A stretch of DNA of 64,000 bases. Origin: GWB2-37-7 sp942492835. Its GTDB lineage: Bacteria; Bacillota; Clostridia; Lutisporales; Lutisporaceae. Position 1 is the stretch's first letter; each line of letters starts with the position of its first letter. The position numbers and the translations under genes are program-made. The notes below the pieces were generated by a model, which ran no database searches, was not told where the DNA came from, and saw only the letters and a list, made by a program, of their open reading frames with translations. The stretch covers positions 3,348,001 through 3,412,000 of the forward strand of contig OW818645.1 in the NCBI GenBank assembly GCA_942492835.1, in the 5' to 3' direction. Positions 58,113 to 64,000 of this stretch are shown here, piece by piece.

Positions 58113-58141
58113 AATAATTAATATATTTAGAACTTTAGATT

Positions 58142-58169
58142 GCAACTCTAAAAAGTTTTTTAGAGTTGC
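58142..58169 (+). terminator. Intercistronic hairpin between lemA and the TPM gene
   Basis: GCAACTCTAAAAA (58142-58154) pairs perfectly with TTTTTAGAGTTGC (58157-58169), leaving a very tight loop. No T run follows, so it more likely tunes mRNA ends or read-through than stops all transcription. Confidence 0.55.
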
Positions 58170-58194
58170 TTATCTATAGACAGGGGGCGTATAA

Positions 58195-58962
58195 ATGAAA
58201 AAATTAAGAATAAGCATAGCATTTCTCATAATTTTTCTGTTGATTTCAACTAGTTTTGGGTTAGTAATAGCTCAGGCACCAGAAATAAAGATTCCAAACC
58301 CTACAGCAGAGTTCTATAGTAATGATTTTGCTGATATATTAAATTCAAGCACAGAGAGTGATATTGTAGCTCTTGGAGAAAGTACATTTAAAGCAACAAA
58401 TGGAGGGCAGGTCGTATTTGTCAGTATTGATACCTTAAATAATGGTGATATAAATGAATATGCCAATGTTCTTTTTAACAAATGGAAGATAGGTACAAAA
58501 GATAAGGGTATACTCTTCATACTTAGTATGAAAGAGGGAAGATCCAGAATTGAAGTTGGCTATGGTTATGAGGGAGTATTGACAGATATCCAAAGCAGCA
58601 AGCTTCTTGAAAAGTTTTCTGAGCTAAATCAAGAAAAAGGCATAGATGAAGCAGTTAAGATAATTTATTCGGATATTTGCAGCATTGTCAGTGGAGAAGG
58701 TGACAGTGTTCAGTACCCAGATACCAGTGAAGTAAATATTGAAGACAACTTCTTTAGTAAGAATCCAATAATGACAATAATTCTCGCCATTATTGTACTG
58801 ATATTGATTATCTTGGATTTTGTTCTAACTGGAGGTCGAGTAACTTTTTTCATACTACGAATGGCTGCAGCTTCTGCTAGAAGAGGTGGCGGTGGTGGTG
58901 GCGGAAGAAACTCTGGAGGCGGGGGTCGCTCTGGCGGTGGAGGAGCTTCAGGAAACTTTTAG
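58195..58962 (+). CDS. TPM-domain (YgcG-like) membrane protein with glycine-rich tail
   Basis: 255 residues. A signal peptide (about 1-27) is followed by a TPM domain at about 38-165 (FADILNSSTESDIVALGE, KDKGILFILSMKEGRSRIEVGYGYEGVLTD read as family motifs), a membrane helix at about 191-213 and a Gly/Ser/Arg tail from 231 ending GASGNF. Signal peptide, TPM domain, membrane helix and glycine-rich end are the standard layout of this family. TPM domains are extracytoplasmic; phosphatase activity is known for the plant relative, and the bacterial role is unclear. The start follows GGGGGCG. The gene lies 82 bases after lemA, a very common pairing that suggests a joint envelope function. Confidence 0.9.
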   Translation: MKKLRISIAFLIIFLLISTSFGLVIAQAPEIKIPNPTAEFYSNDFADILNSSTESDIVALGESTFKATNGGQVVFVSIDTLNNGDINEYANVLFNKWKIGTKDKGILFILSMKEGRSRIEVGYGYEGVLTDIQSSKLLEKFSELNQEKGIDEAVKIIYSDICSIVSGEGDSVQYPDTSEVNIEDNFFSKNPIMTIILAIIVLILIILDFVLTGGRVTFFILRMAAASARRGGGGGGGRNSGGGGRSGGGGASGNF

Positions 58963-58977
58963 ATTTTAAAGTATTAT

Positions 58978-59025
58978 AAAGGGAGTATCACAAAACTACT
59001 TTAAGTAGTGAGTGATGCTCCCTTT
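58978..59025. terminator. Bidirectional terminator between the TPM gene and azoR
   Basis: AAAGGGAG (58978-58985) pairs with CTCCCTTT (59018-59025). The stem extends inward through a T-G pair and ATCAC/GTGAT, and an inner hairpin ACTACTT/AAGTAGT caps it. It lies between convergent genes. Confidence 0.85.
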
Positions 59026-59033
59026 GTGCATTC

Positions 59034-59639
59034 TTAAAAGTTCTTTGCTTTTTCCTTTCCATCTTTAATTGCATTTGCAACAATAGCTTCTACATCCACT
59101 CCCATCACGTCTAAGTTATCTGCTGATAAAGTAGTAAAGTCCGTAATCCCAAGGAAAGCGAAAATAGTTCTTAGGTATCTATCTCCCATTTCATAATTTG
59201 AAAAAGGTTCAGCAGAGTATTCTCCGCCTCTTGTTGTAATATGCATTGCTTTTTTACCTGTACACAGTCCTACAGGACCTTCAGCTGTATATTTAAAGGT
59301 GATTCCTGTTACACATATATAATCAATATATGCCAAGAGTATTGCAGGAATATTAAGGTTCCACATTGGAGCTGCAAGCACGAATTTATCTACATCCGCA
59401 AATTGATATGCATATTTCAAAATAGGATGCTTTTTACTTTCTTCGGTTTTAGATCCGAATACGGTATTAATATCATTCTCTTTTAGAAAGTCAATACTCT
59501 CTTTGTATAGATCTATAGTAATAATCTCATCATTTGGATTATTTTGTTTATATTCTTCAATAAAGCTATCAGAAACCTTAAAAGTTCGTGATTTGCCTTG
59601 TGGCTTTGCATTTGCTTTAATATAAAGTAACTTACTCAT
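59034..59639 (-). CDS. azoR: FMN-dependent NADH:quinone oxidoreductase / azoreductase
   Basis: 201 residues, the typical length of the AzoR/AcpD flavodoxin-fold family. Motifs: N-terminal phosphate-binding loop region (LLYIKANAKPQGKSRTFKVSD), FMN-binding PMWNLNIPA, and THE-type loop ITTRGGEYS. It is a cytoplasmic two-electron reductase of quinones and azo compounds using FMN and NADH; the physiological role is usually protection from quinone or thiol stress. The start follows AAGGAGATG. It is a single gene with its own promoter (59668-59696) and a shared terminator at its 3' end. Confidence 0.9.
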   Translation of the reverse strand: MSKLLYIKANAKPQGKSRTFKVSDSFIEEYKQNNPNDEIITIDLYKESIDFLKENDINTVFGSKTEESKKHPILKYAYQFADVDKFVLAAPMWNLNIPAILLAYIDYICVTGITFKYTAEGPVGLCTGKKAMHITTRGGEYSAEPFSNYEMGDRYLRTIFAFLGITDFTTLSADNLDVMGVDVEAIVANAIKDGKEKAKNF

Positions 59640-59667
59640 AGTAACATCTCCTTATATAATTAATAAT

Positions 59668-59696
59668 TTTATAATCATTATTAGGTTTTCCATCAA
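59668..59696 (-). promoter_or_regulatory. azoR promoter
   Basis: On the minus strand, a -35 TTGATG (59691-59696) and -10 TATAAA (59668-59673) are separated by 17 bases, about 30 bases before the azoR start. Confidence 0.55.
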
Positions 59697-59747
59697 CAAA
59701 ACTACTTATACTAATTATCCTGAACACTAACTAAAGATTATGATAAA

Positions 59748-59777
59748 AAAACAGATAACCAATTGGTTATCTGTTTT
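59748..59777 (-). terminator. Terminator of the RR-HK-prsA operon
   Basis: A perfect 30-base palindrome: AAAACAGATAACCAA (59748-59762) with its complement (59763-59777), followed on the minus strand by a run of T. It lies 11 bases after the prsA stop. Confidence 0.88.
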
Positions 59778-59788
59778 CTATACTCTTT

Positions 59789-60697
59789 TTATTCAGGGAA
59801 AGCGAAATTTTCTATTTTATATTCTTTAATTTTTTCTGCAATCCAAGTTTGATATACAGTTGGCAATTTTTCATTTACAAGAGCTTCTTTTACTTTAGTC
59901 TTGCTATTTTCGTAGGTTGCTGTTTTTGCTGGTTTCTTTTCTTCAACTTTAATTATATGGTATCCAAATTGAGTTTTTATAGGCTCACTGATTTTGCCTA
60001 TTTCCAATGAAAATGCAGCATTTTCAAACTCTGGTACCATAGCTCCTTTTGCAAAGAATCCAAGCTCTCCGCCTTTTTCATTATTACTAGTATCTGTTGA
60101 GTATTCCTTTGCCATTTCAGCAAAATCTGAACCAGCTAATAATTTTGCTTTTACTTCATTTGCTTTTGCTTCACTATCAACTAATATATGGCTTGCTTTT
60201 ACTTGTTCTTGTTCATCAAAGGAAGCTTTATTTTCTTCAAAATAACTTTTCATATCATCTTCTGTTATTTTTATATCAGGCTCAAGAAATTTTGTTATTT
60301 TTAAGTTTTTCTCAATATCACTCTTTAAAGTATCCAAAGTATATCCAGATGATATTAATGTTTGCTCAAATGCTTCTTGTCCACCATATTGTGCATACAT
60401 TTTTTGCATCTCTGTTTCTATTTCTGGTTCAGTAATAGCAATATTTTGTTTTTCAAGCTCAGAATCGATAATTTTACCTGTAATGAGTGAACTCAATGCT
60501 TCTTTGCCATATTGTTTGAGCATAATATTATATAGTTCATTTTTTGTAATATTTTTACCATTTACACTAGCAACAGCCTCATCTTTTTTAGCATTTGATA
60601 GTGTTCCTAAGTAGAATGCAGCAGCTCCTATCAAAATGGCCAATAAAAGTGCAACTCCTACTATTATTATGTTTTTTTTGTTTACTAATTCTTTCAT
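59789..60697 (-). CDS. prsA: PrsA-like membrane-anchored peptidyl-prolyl isomerase (parvulin)
   Basis: 302 residues. An N-terminal membrane anchor (9-30, NIIIVGVALLLAILIGAAAF) is followed by a SurA/PrsA N-terminal helical domain (about 40-150) and a parvulin PPIase domain (about 165-253) with KASHILV, GGELGFFAKGAMVPEFENAAFSL and QFGYHIIKVE read as family motifs. It should fold secreted proteins outside the membrane. Unlike classic PrsA there is no lipobox cysteine, so it is anchored by an uncleaved helix. It lies 33 bases after the histidine kinase gene with its own ribosome binding site (GAAAGGTCGGG), so it is probably the last gene of the two-component operon. Confidence 0.9.
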   Translation of the reverse strand: MKELVNKKNIIIVGVALLLAILIGAAAFYLGTLSNAKKDEAVASVNGKNITKNELYNIMLKQYGKEALSSLITGKIIDSELEKQNIAITEPEIETEMQKMYAQYGGQEAFEQTLISSGYTLDTLKSDIEKNLKITKFLEPDIKITEDDMKSYFEENKASFDEQEQVKASHILVDSEAKANEVKAKLLAGSDFAEMAKEYSTDTSNNEKGGELGFFAKGAMVPEFENAAFSLEIGKISEPIKTQFGYHIIKVEEKKPAKTATYENSKTKVKEALVNEKLPTVYQTWIAEKIKEYKIENFAFPE

Positions 60698-60730
60698 TAT
60701 AATTCCCGACCTTTCTATACGTTTGTTTTA

Positions 60731-61978
60731 TTATTCATGGTTGATACGAGGTAGTTCAATACTAAAAGTAGTGCTCACATTTACAGTGCTTCTTACAGAT
60801 ATCTTTCCACTATGTTGATCTATAATTTTTTTCGCAATAGACAATCCAAGACCATAGTCTCCACTTTTTCTTCCACGTGCTCCATCAGCACGATAAAATC
60901 TATCAAATATTTTTTCTATATGTACTGATGAAATTCCTTCACCAGTATTACTTATAGACAAACTTACGACATTGTAGAATTTTTTTAAGTGAATCTTAAT
61001 GTTCCCTCCTTTGTTTGTATACTTCATAGCATTATCCAGCAAAATCATAACAACTTGTTTTATCTGTTCTTTATTACCAAGAATTCTCAGATTTGGCTCA
61101 ATATCGTATTCAAATGAAATATTGTTTTCAAAAATTGCTGCTTCCATTGTCAAAATAACAATTTCAACTATTTCGCTTAAATCAAAATCAGTGTAAATCA
61201 TCTTAACATCTGTATAATCTAGTTGTGTCAAATACAAAAGATCATTTGTTAGCTTTGCCATTCTCTCAACCTCGGATTTTATATAATAAAGCCACTTTGA
61301 ATAATTATTTATATTTTCTTCTCCGTTTGATAATAGAACATCTACATTTGTATTTATTACTGTAAGTGGTGTCTTAAGTTCATGGGAAGCATCAGCAATA
61401 AATTGTTTTTGCCTATAGAAAGCCTCTCTAACTGGCTTAATAGATCTATTGGCAAAAAATTTACTTATAAAGAAAATAAAAACTAGCATTATGATTGCAA
61501 TAATCAAAAAAGTATAAACAAGGTTTGTAAGAATGGCTTGCCTTGAGGTTATATCTAAAAAAACTATTTGATAGCCATTATAGTGAGATTCTATCATAAA
61601 AGCCCAAACATTGTCACTAATTTTGAAGGTTCCTGCAGATTTATTCTGAGAAAGAGCAGCATTTTTTAGTTTCTCAGAGGAATTTGTGTCAATGTCAAAC
61701 ACAGATGAAGTTGTTTCAATTTTCCACTGAGTATCAGTGAACATTGTAATTGATAAAGAGCGTTGCAAAGAAATCGTGTCAATAAAATTAGTGTTAGGCT
61801 GAACTGGAGTTTTGTATGAGTTTCTATAGAATTCTGTTGTTCTATGTAAATCCATACTAATATCTCCTTGAACATTATTATAGGTTATAAAATAAATAGC
61901 GGCAAAAGCAAGGAGCATCATAAATGATATAATAACTAAGTTTAGAATGAGAAATTTATTCCTAAGCTGTGTAAACAT
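60731..61978 (-). CDS. Sensor histidine kinase
   Basis: 415 residues. Two membrane helices (about 10-32 and 150-172) flank an extracytoplasmic sensor of about 115 residues with no recognised fold. A short linker of the NRSIKPVREAF type follows instead of a full HAMP domain, then the HisKA domain with His199 (ASHELKTPLT) and an HATPase domain with N box (LLDNAMKYT), G1 (NTGEGIS), F box (FDRFYRAD) and G2 (GLGLSIAKK). All catalytic motifs are intact. The ATG directly abuts the stop codon of the response regulator (TAAATG), so translation is probably coupled. The signal sensed is unknown. Its link to prsA suggests envelope or secretion stress. Confidence 0.93.
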   Translation of the reverse strand: MFTQLRNKFLILNLVIISFMMLLAFAAIYFITYNNVQGDISMDLHRTTEFYRNSYKTPVQPNTNFIDTISLQRSLSITMFTDTQWKIETTSSVFDIDTNSSEKLKNAALSQNKSAGTFKISDNVWAFMIESHYNGYQIVFLDITSRQAILTNLVYTFLIIAIIMLVFIFFISKFFANRSIKPVREAFYRQKQFIADASHELKTPLTVINTNVDVLLSNGEENINNYSKWLYYIKSEVERMAKLTNDLLYLTQLDYTDVKMIYTDFDLSEIVEIVILTMEAAIFENNISFEYDIEPNLRILGNKEQIKQVVMILLDNAMKYTNKGGNIKIHLKKFYNVVSLSISNTGEGISSVHIEKIFDRFYRADGARGRKSGDYGLGLSIAKKIIDQHSGKISVRSTVNVSTTFSIELPRINHE

Positions 61979-62656
61979 TTAATTCTTTACCTCCAAGATA
62001 TACCCTGCTCCGCGGACTGTATTTATTACTACATTTGAATTTAGAAAAGTAAGTTTTTTTCTTAAAAAGGAAATATAAACTTCAACATGATTATACTCAA
62101 CGTCAGCATCATAACCCCAGATTTTTTCTATTATAAATTCTTTTGATGTAACTATACATTTTCTAATAATAAGAAGCTCTAGCAGTTCGCTTTCTTTTAG
62201 TGTAAGCTTCACCTCCTTATCTACACTTGATAACTTAAAGCTTGTAGTATTTAATTCAAGATCTCCAAGTTCTAAGCTATTATCAGGCAAAATCTCTCTC
62301 TTGCGCCTTGAAACTGCTCTTATTCTTGCTAATAATTCTTCTGTTGCAAAAGGCTTCGCCAAATAATCGTCAGCACCGCTATCAAGACCAATAACTTTAT
62401 CTGGGATTTCTCCTTTGGCAGTAAGAACAATGACAGGAGTTGAGATTCCTTCTTTTCGTATGTTTTGGAGTAGGCTTATGCCATCCATCTTTGGCAGCAT
62501 TAAATCTAGGAGAATAACATCATAAATATTGCTCAAGGCGTTATCATATCCTGACTCTCCATCATTTACCGCATCAACTGTATAATTTTCCTTTTTTAAT
62601 ATTTGAGTCAAAGCTTCTGCCAAGTGGATTTCATCTTCTACTATTAAGATTCTCAT
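61979..62656 (-). CDS. OmpR/PhoB-family response regulator
   Basis: 225 residues. The receiver domain has acidic residues EDE near the N-terminus, the phospho-acceptor Asp51 (ILLDLMLPKMDG) and a conserved Lys in VLTAKG. The C-terminal winged-helix DNA-binding domain (about 125-223) has LTLKESELLELL and VEVYISFLRKKL, ending RGAGYILE. It is the first gene of the operon RR-HK-prsA. The start follows a GGATGG site 6-8 bases upstream. Its promoter (62688-62721) carries a TTTAAG direct repeat that suits autoregulation. Confidence 0.94.
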   Translation of the reverse strand: MRILIVEDEIHLAEALTQILKKENYTVDAVNDGESGYDNALSNIYDVILLDLMLPKMDGISLLQNIRKEGISTPVIVLTAKGEIPDKVIGLDSGADDYLAKPFATEELLARIRAVSRRKREILPDNSLELGDLELNTTSFKLSSVDKEVKLTLKESELLELLIIRKCIVTSKEFIIEKIWGYDADVEYNHVEVYISFLRKKLTFLNSNVVINTVRGAGYILEVKN

Positions 62657-62687
62657 AAGACACCATCCATTTCTTTGTATATAACGT

Positions 62688-62721
62688 ATTATAGCATAGA
62701 TATCCTTAAAATAAGCTTAAA
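62688..62721 (-). promoter_or_regulatory. Promoter of the RR-HK-prsA operon with TTTAAG-N5-TTTAAG repeat
   Basis: On the minus strand, an extended -10 (TG-C-TATAAT, 62688-62696) is preceded by TTTAAG repeats at 62716-62721 and 62705-62710, separated by 5 bases (11-base period). The -35 position (62711-62716) falls within the repeat and has no good -35 box. The layout is the same as known OmpR-family boxes such as PhoP (TTAACA-N5-TTAACA). Confidence 0.55.
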
Positions 62722-62809
62722 TGCCTTTATAAATTATGTAAAAGATAGAAAAAAGAGTAGGCTGGTTTATACAAATCTCGGAAATAATAGTATAGAATAA
62801 TAAAAATAA

Positions 62810-62859
62810 AAAGAGCTGCTGCACAATTTATTTGAAATTTGTTGTGCGACAGTCCCTTT
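62810..62859 (-). terminator. Terminator of the Rieske oxidoreductase gene
   Basis: On the minus strand the arms AAAG..CTGTCGCACAA and TTGTGCAGCAG..CTTT pair with one mismatch and are followed by TTATTTTTATT. It lies about 40 bases after the oxidoreductase stop. The rest of the gap 62657-62898 holds the operon promoter and otherwise nothing I can identify. Confidence 0.75.
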
Positions 62860-62898
62860 ATAATTACTTTGCCTTGAGTATAGATATTAAAGGTAGAC

Positions 62899-64000
62899 TT
62901 AATAATCATCCTTTATTAGTTTTTCAAAGGTGTTGACATTTTTATCTGCCTCTAATGGCATTATTGCAGGCCCTTCGATTATATCTCCCTCATAAGTGAA
63001 CCTTGAGCCATGGCAAGGGCAATCCCATGATTTCTCTGCAGAATTCCATTGCAGCTCACAGCCCATGTGAGTACATGTAGTATTGACTAGATGTAGAGCA
63101 CCTTGTTCATCTCTATATGCACCAATTCGTTGACCATTTCCATTAATAACTTTTCCTTCACCTGGTTGTATTTCAAAGTCATCAGGTAGTGGGGAAAATT
63201 TGCCTTTAATTAGCTCCTTGGCAACATTAAGATTTTCTTTTATAAATTCCTTTGCAGAAGCTGTCAAGGTGTTACGTGATGGACTATATACATCTTGATA
63301 TGGACTTTCTCCATTTGTAATTAAATCCTTTAAAATAACAGCTGAAGCGGTGCTATTTGTCATTCCCCATTTGCCATAGCCTGTCGCTACATATAAATTT
63401 GGAGTATCAGAAGTAAAGTGCCCAACATAAGGGACATCATCTAAGGTCATACAGTCTTGTGTAGACCACCTATAGGGAATATCCTCTACTGTAAAGATAT
63501 CGTTTGCAAAGTCTACAAGTGCCTCGTAATGTTTTATTGTATCCTCGCCTTGACCTGTTTTATGATGTTCTCCACCAACTATTATTAGCTCACCATTATC
63601 ACTACTTTGTGATCGTAATGATCTGCCAGGCTCTTCAGCAGTTATATACATTCCACCGAGATATTTTTCTTTAATTTTGACTGCTAAAGCGTAGGAGCGT
63701 TCTGGATATATTCTGGCAAAATACATACCATGCTTGTTATAAAAGGGGTAGTGTGAGGCAATTACCACTTTATCAGCAGTTACCTTATTTCCTTGCTTGG
63801 TTGTAAGAATATATGAACTGTTTTCTTCTATATCAATTACTCTGCTTTGCTCAAATATCTGATTTCCACTATTAGTAATTTCTTTTGCAAGAGCCAGCAA
63901 GTATTTTCTAGGATGAAATTGTGCTTGATTGTCAAAGCGTACAGCGGCTTTTATCGGGATATTAAAAGGTATATTTTCTAAATATGATGCTTTAATTCCT
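62899..64000 (-). CDS. FAD-dependent oxidoreductase with C-terminal Rieske [2Fe-2S] domain (5' partial)
   Basis: The gene continues past the window edge; the frame stays open to base 64000 (reading ASYLENIPF and FDNQAQFHPRKYL upstream), so the N-terminal FAD GxGxxG fold is outside. About 367 residues are visible. The DAO-type oxidoreductase part has VIASHYPFYN, ERSYALAVK, YRWSTQDCMTLDDVPYVG and LYVATGYGKWGMTNS. The Rieske domain at the C-terminus has CTHMGC and CPCHGSRF, the two Cys-His pairs that bind the cluster. Proteins of this layout (glycine/D-amino-acid oxidase-like with a fused Rieske) are common in Firmicutes; the substrate is unknown. The gene has its own terminator. Confidence 0.9.
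   Translation of the reverse strand, partial: GIKASYLENIPFNIPIKAAVRFDNQAQFHPRKYLLALAKEITNSGNQIFEQSRVIDIEENSSYILTTKQGNKVTADKVVIASHYPFYNKHGMYFARIYPERSYALAVKIKEKYLGGMYITAEEPGRSLRSQSSDNGELIIVGGEHHKTGQGEDTIKHYEALVDFANDIFTVEDIPYRWSTQDCMTLDDVPYVGHFTSDTPNLYVATGYGKWGMTNSTASAVILKDLITNGESPYQDVYSPSRNTLTASAKEFIKENLNVAKELIKGKFSPLPDDFEIQPGEGKVINGNGQRIGAYRDEQGALHLVNTTCTHMGCELQWNSAEKSWDCPCHGSRFTYEGDIIEGPAIMPLEADKNVNTFEKLIKDDY

Noticed and set aside
63898..63900. TTG at 63900 as the start of the Rieske oxidoreductase
   Set aside because: Conserved oxidoreductase sequence continues upstream in the same frame to the window edge.

Overview
The window looks like chromosomal DNA from a low-GC, Gram-positive bacterium, most likely Clostridia. 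The evidence is strongly AT-rich codon use (AGA, ATA, AAA), strong AGGAGG-type ribosome binding sites, intrinsic terminators, and neighbours such as a PrsA-type foldase, a LemA/TPM-domain pair and a secreted C25-type peptidase. I do not name a species.

Region 1 (1-53947) is one giant secondary-metabolite locus on the + strand with three megasynthetase genes. NRPS1 (1-15179, 5' end outside the window) reads A-T-TE-(half C)-A-T-C-A-T-C-A-T-C-A-T-C. Its thioesterase sits inside the protein and is fused in frame to the C-terminal half of a condensation domain; this is the most unusual thing in the window. NRPS2 (15589-38163) has seven C-A-T modules and a terminal TE. NRPS3 (38444-53947) starts with an AT-less ketosynthase-ACP unit, then four C-A-T modules and a TE almost identical to that of NRPS2. 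Pocket codes read by eye against GrsA numbering give: NRPS1 X / [TE] / unknown / X / Leu / Val / terminal C; NRPS2 Pro / Leu-like / X / X / unknown / unknown (perhaps basic) / Tyr / TE; NRPS3 ketide / unknown / Leu / Glu-like / Leu / TE. X is DAPFLANVVK, which looks like a modified Leu pocket and occurs four times. No epimerization, methylation, reductase, cyclization (Cy), AT or KR domains were seen. Three TEs in three genes suggest two or more separate products rather than one collinear peptide. The modules are extremely similar to each other, with tandem duplication, gene-conversion-like cassettes and swapped A-domain cores. No PPTase, MbtH protein, trans-AT, type II TE, transporter or regulator gene is adjacent inside the window; those would have to lie upstream of base 1 or elsewhere.

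Region 2 (54097-56943, minus) is a secreted gingipain/C25-like peptidase with two PPC domains and a CUB-like C-terminus. It converges on NRPS3 across a shared terminator.

Region 3 (56944-58962) is a gene-free regulatory stretch of about 610 bases, then lemA and a TPM-domain (YgcG-like) gene on the + strand. Their promoter carries a tandem 11-bp repeat.

Region 4 (59034-64000, all minus) holds an AzoR-type flavoprotein, an operon of OmpR-family response regulator, histidine kinase and PrsA-like foldase whose promoter carries a TTTAAG-N5-TTTAAG repeat, and the 3' part of a FAD-dependent oxidoreductase with a C-terminal Rieske domain. These genes look like general envelope and redox functions with no visible functional tie to the megasynthases.
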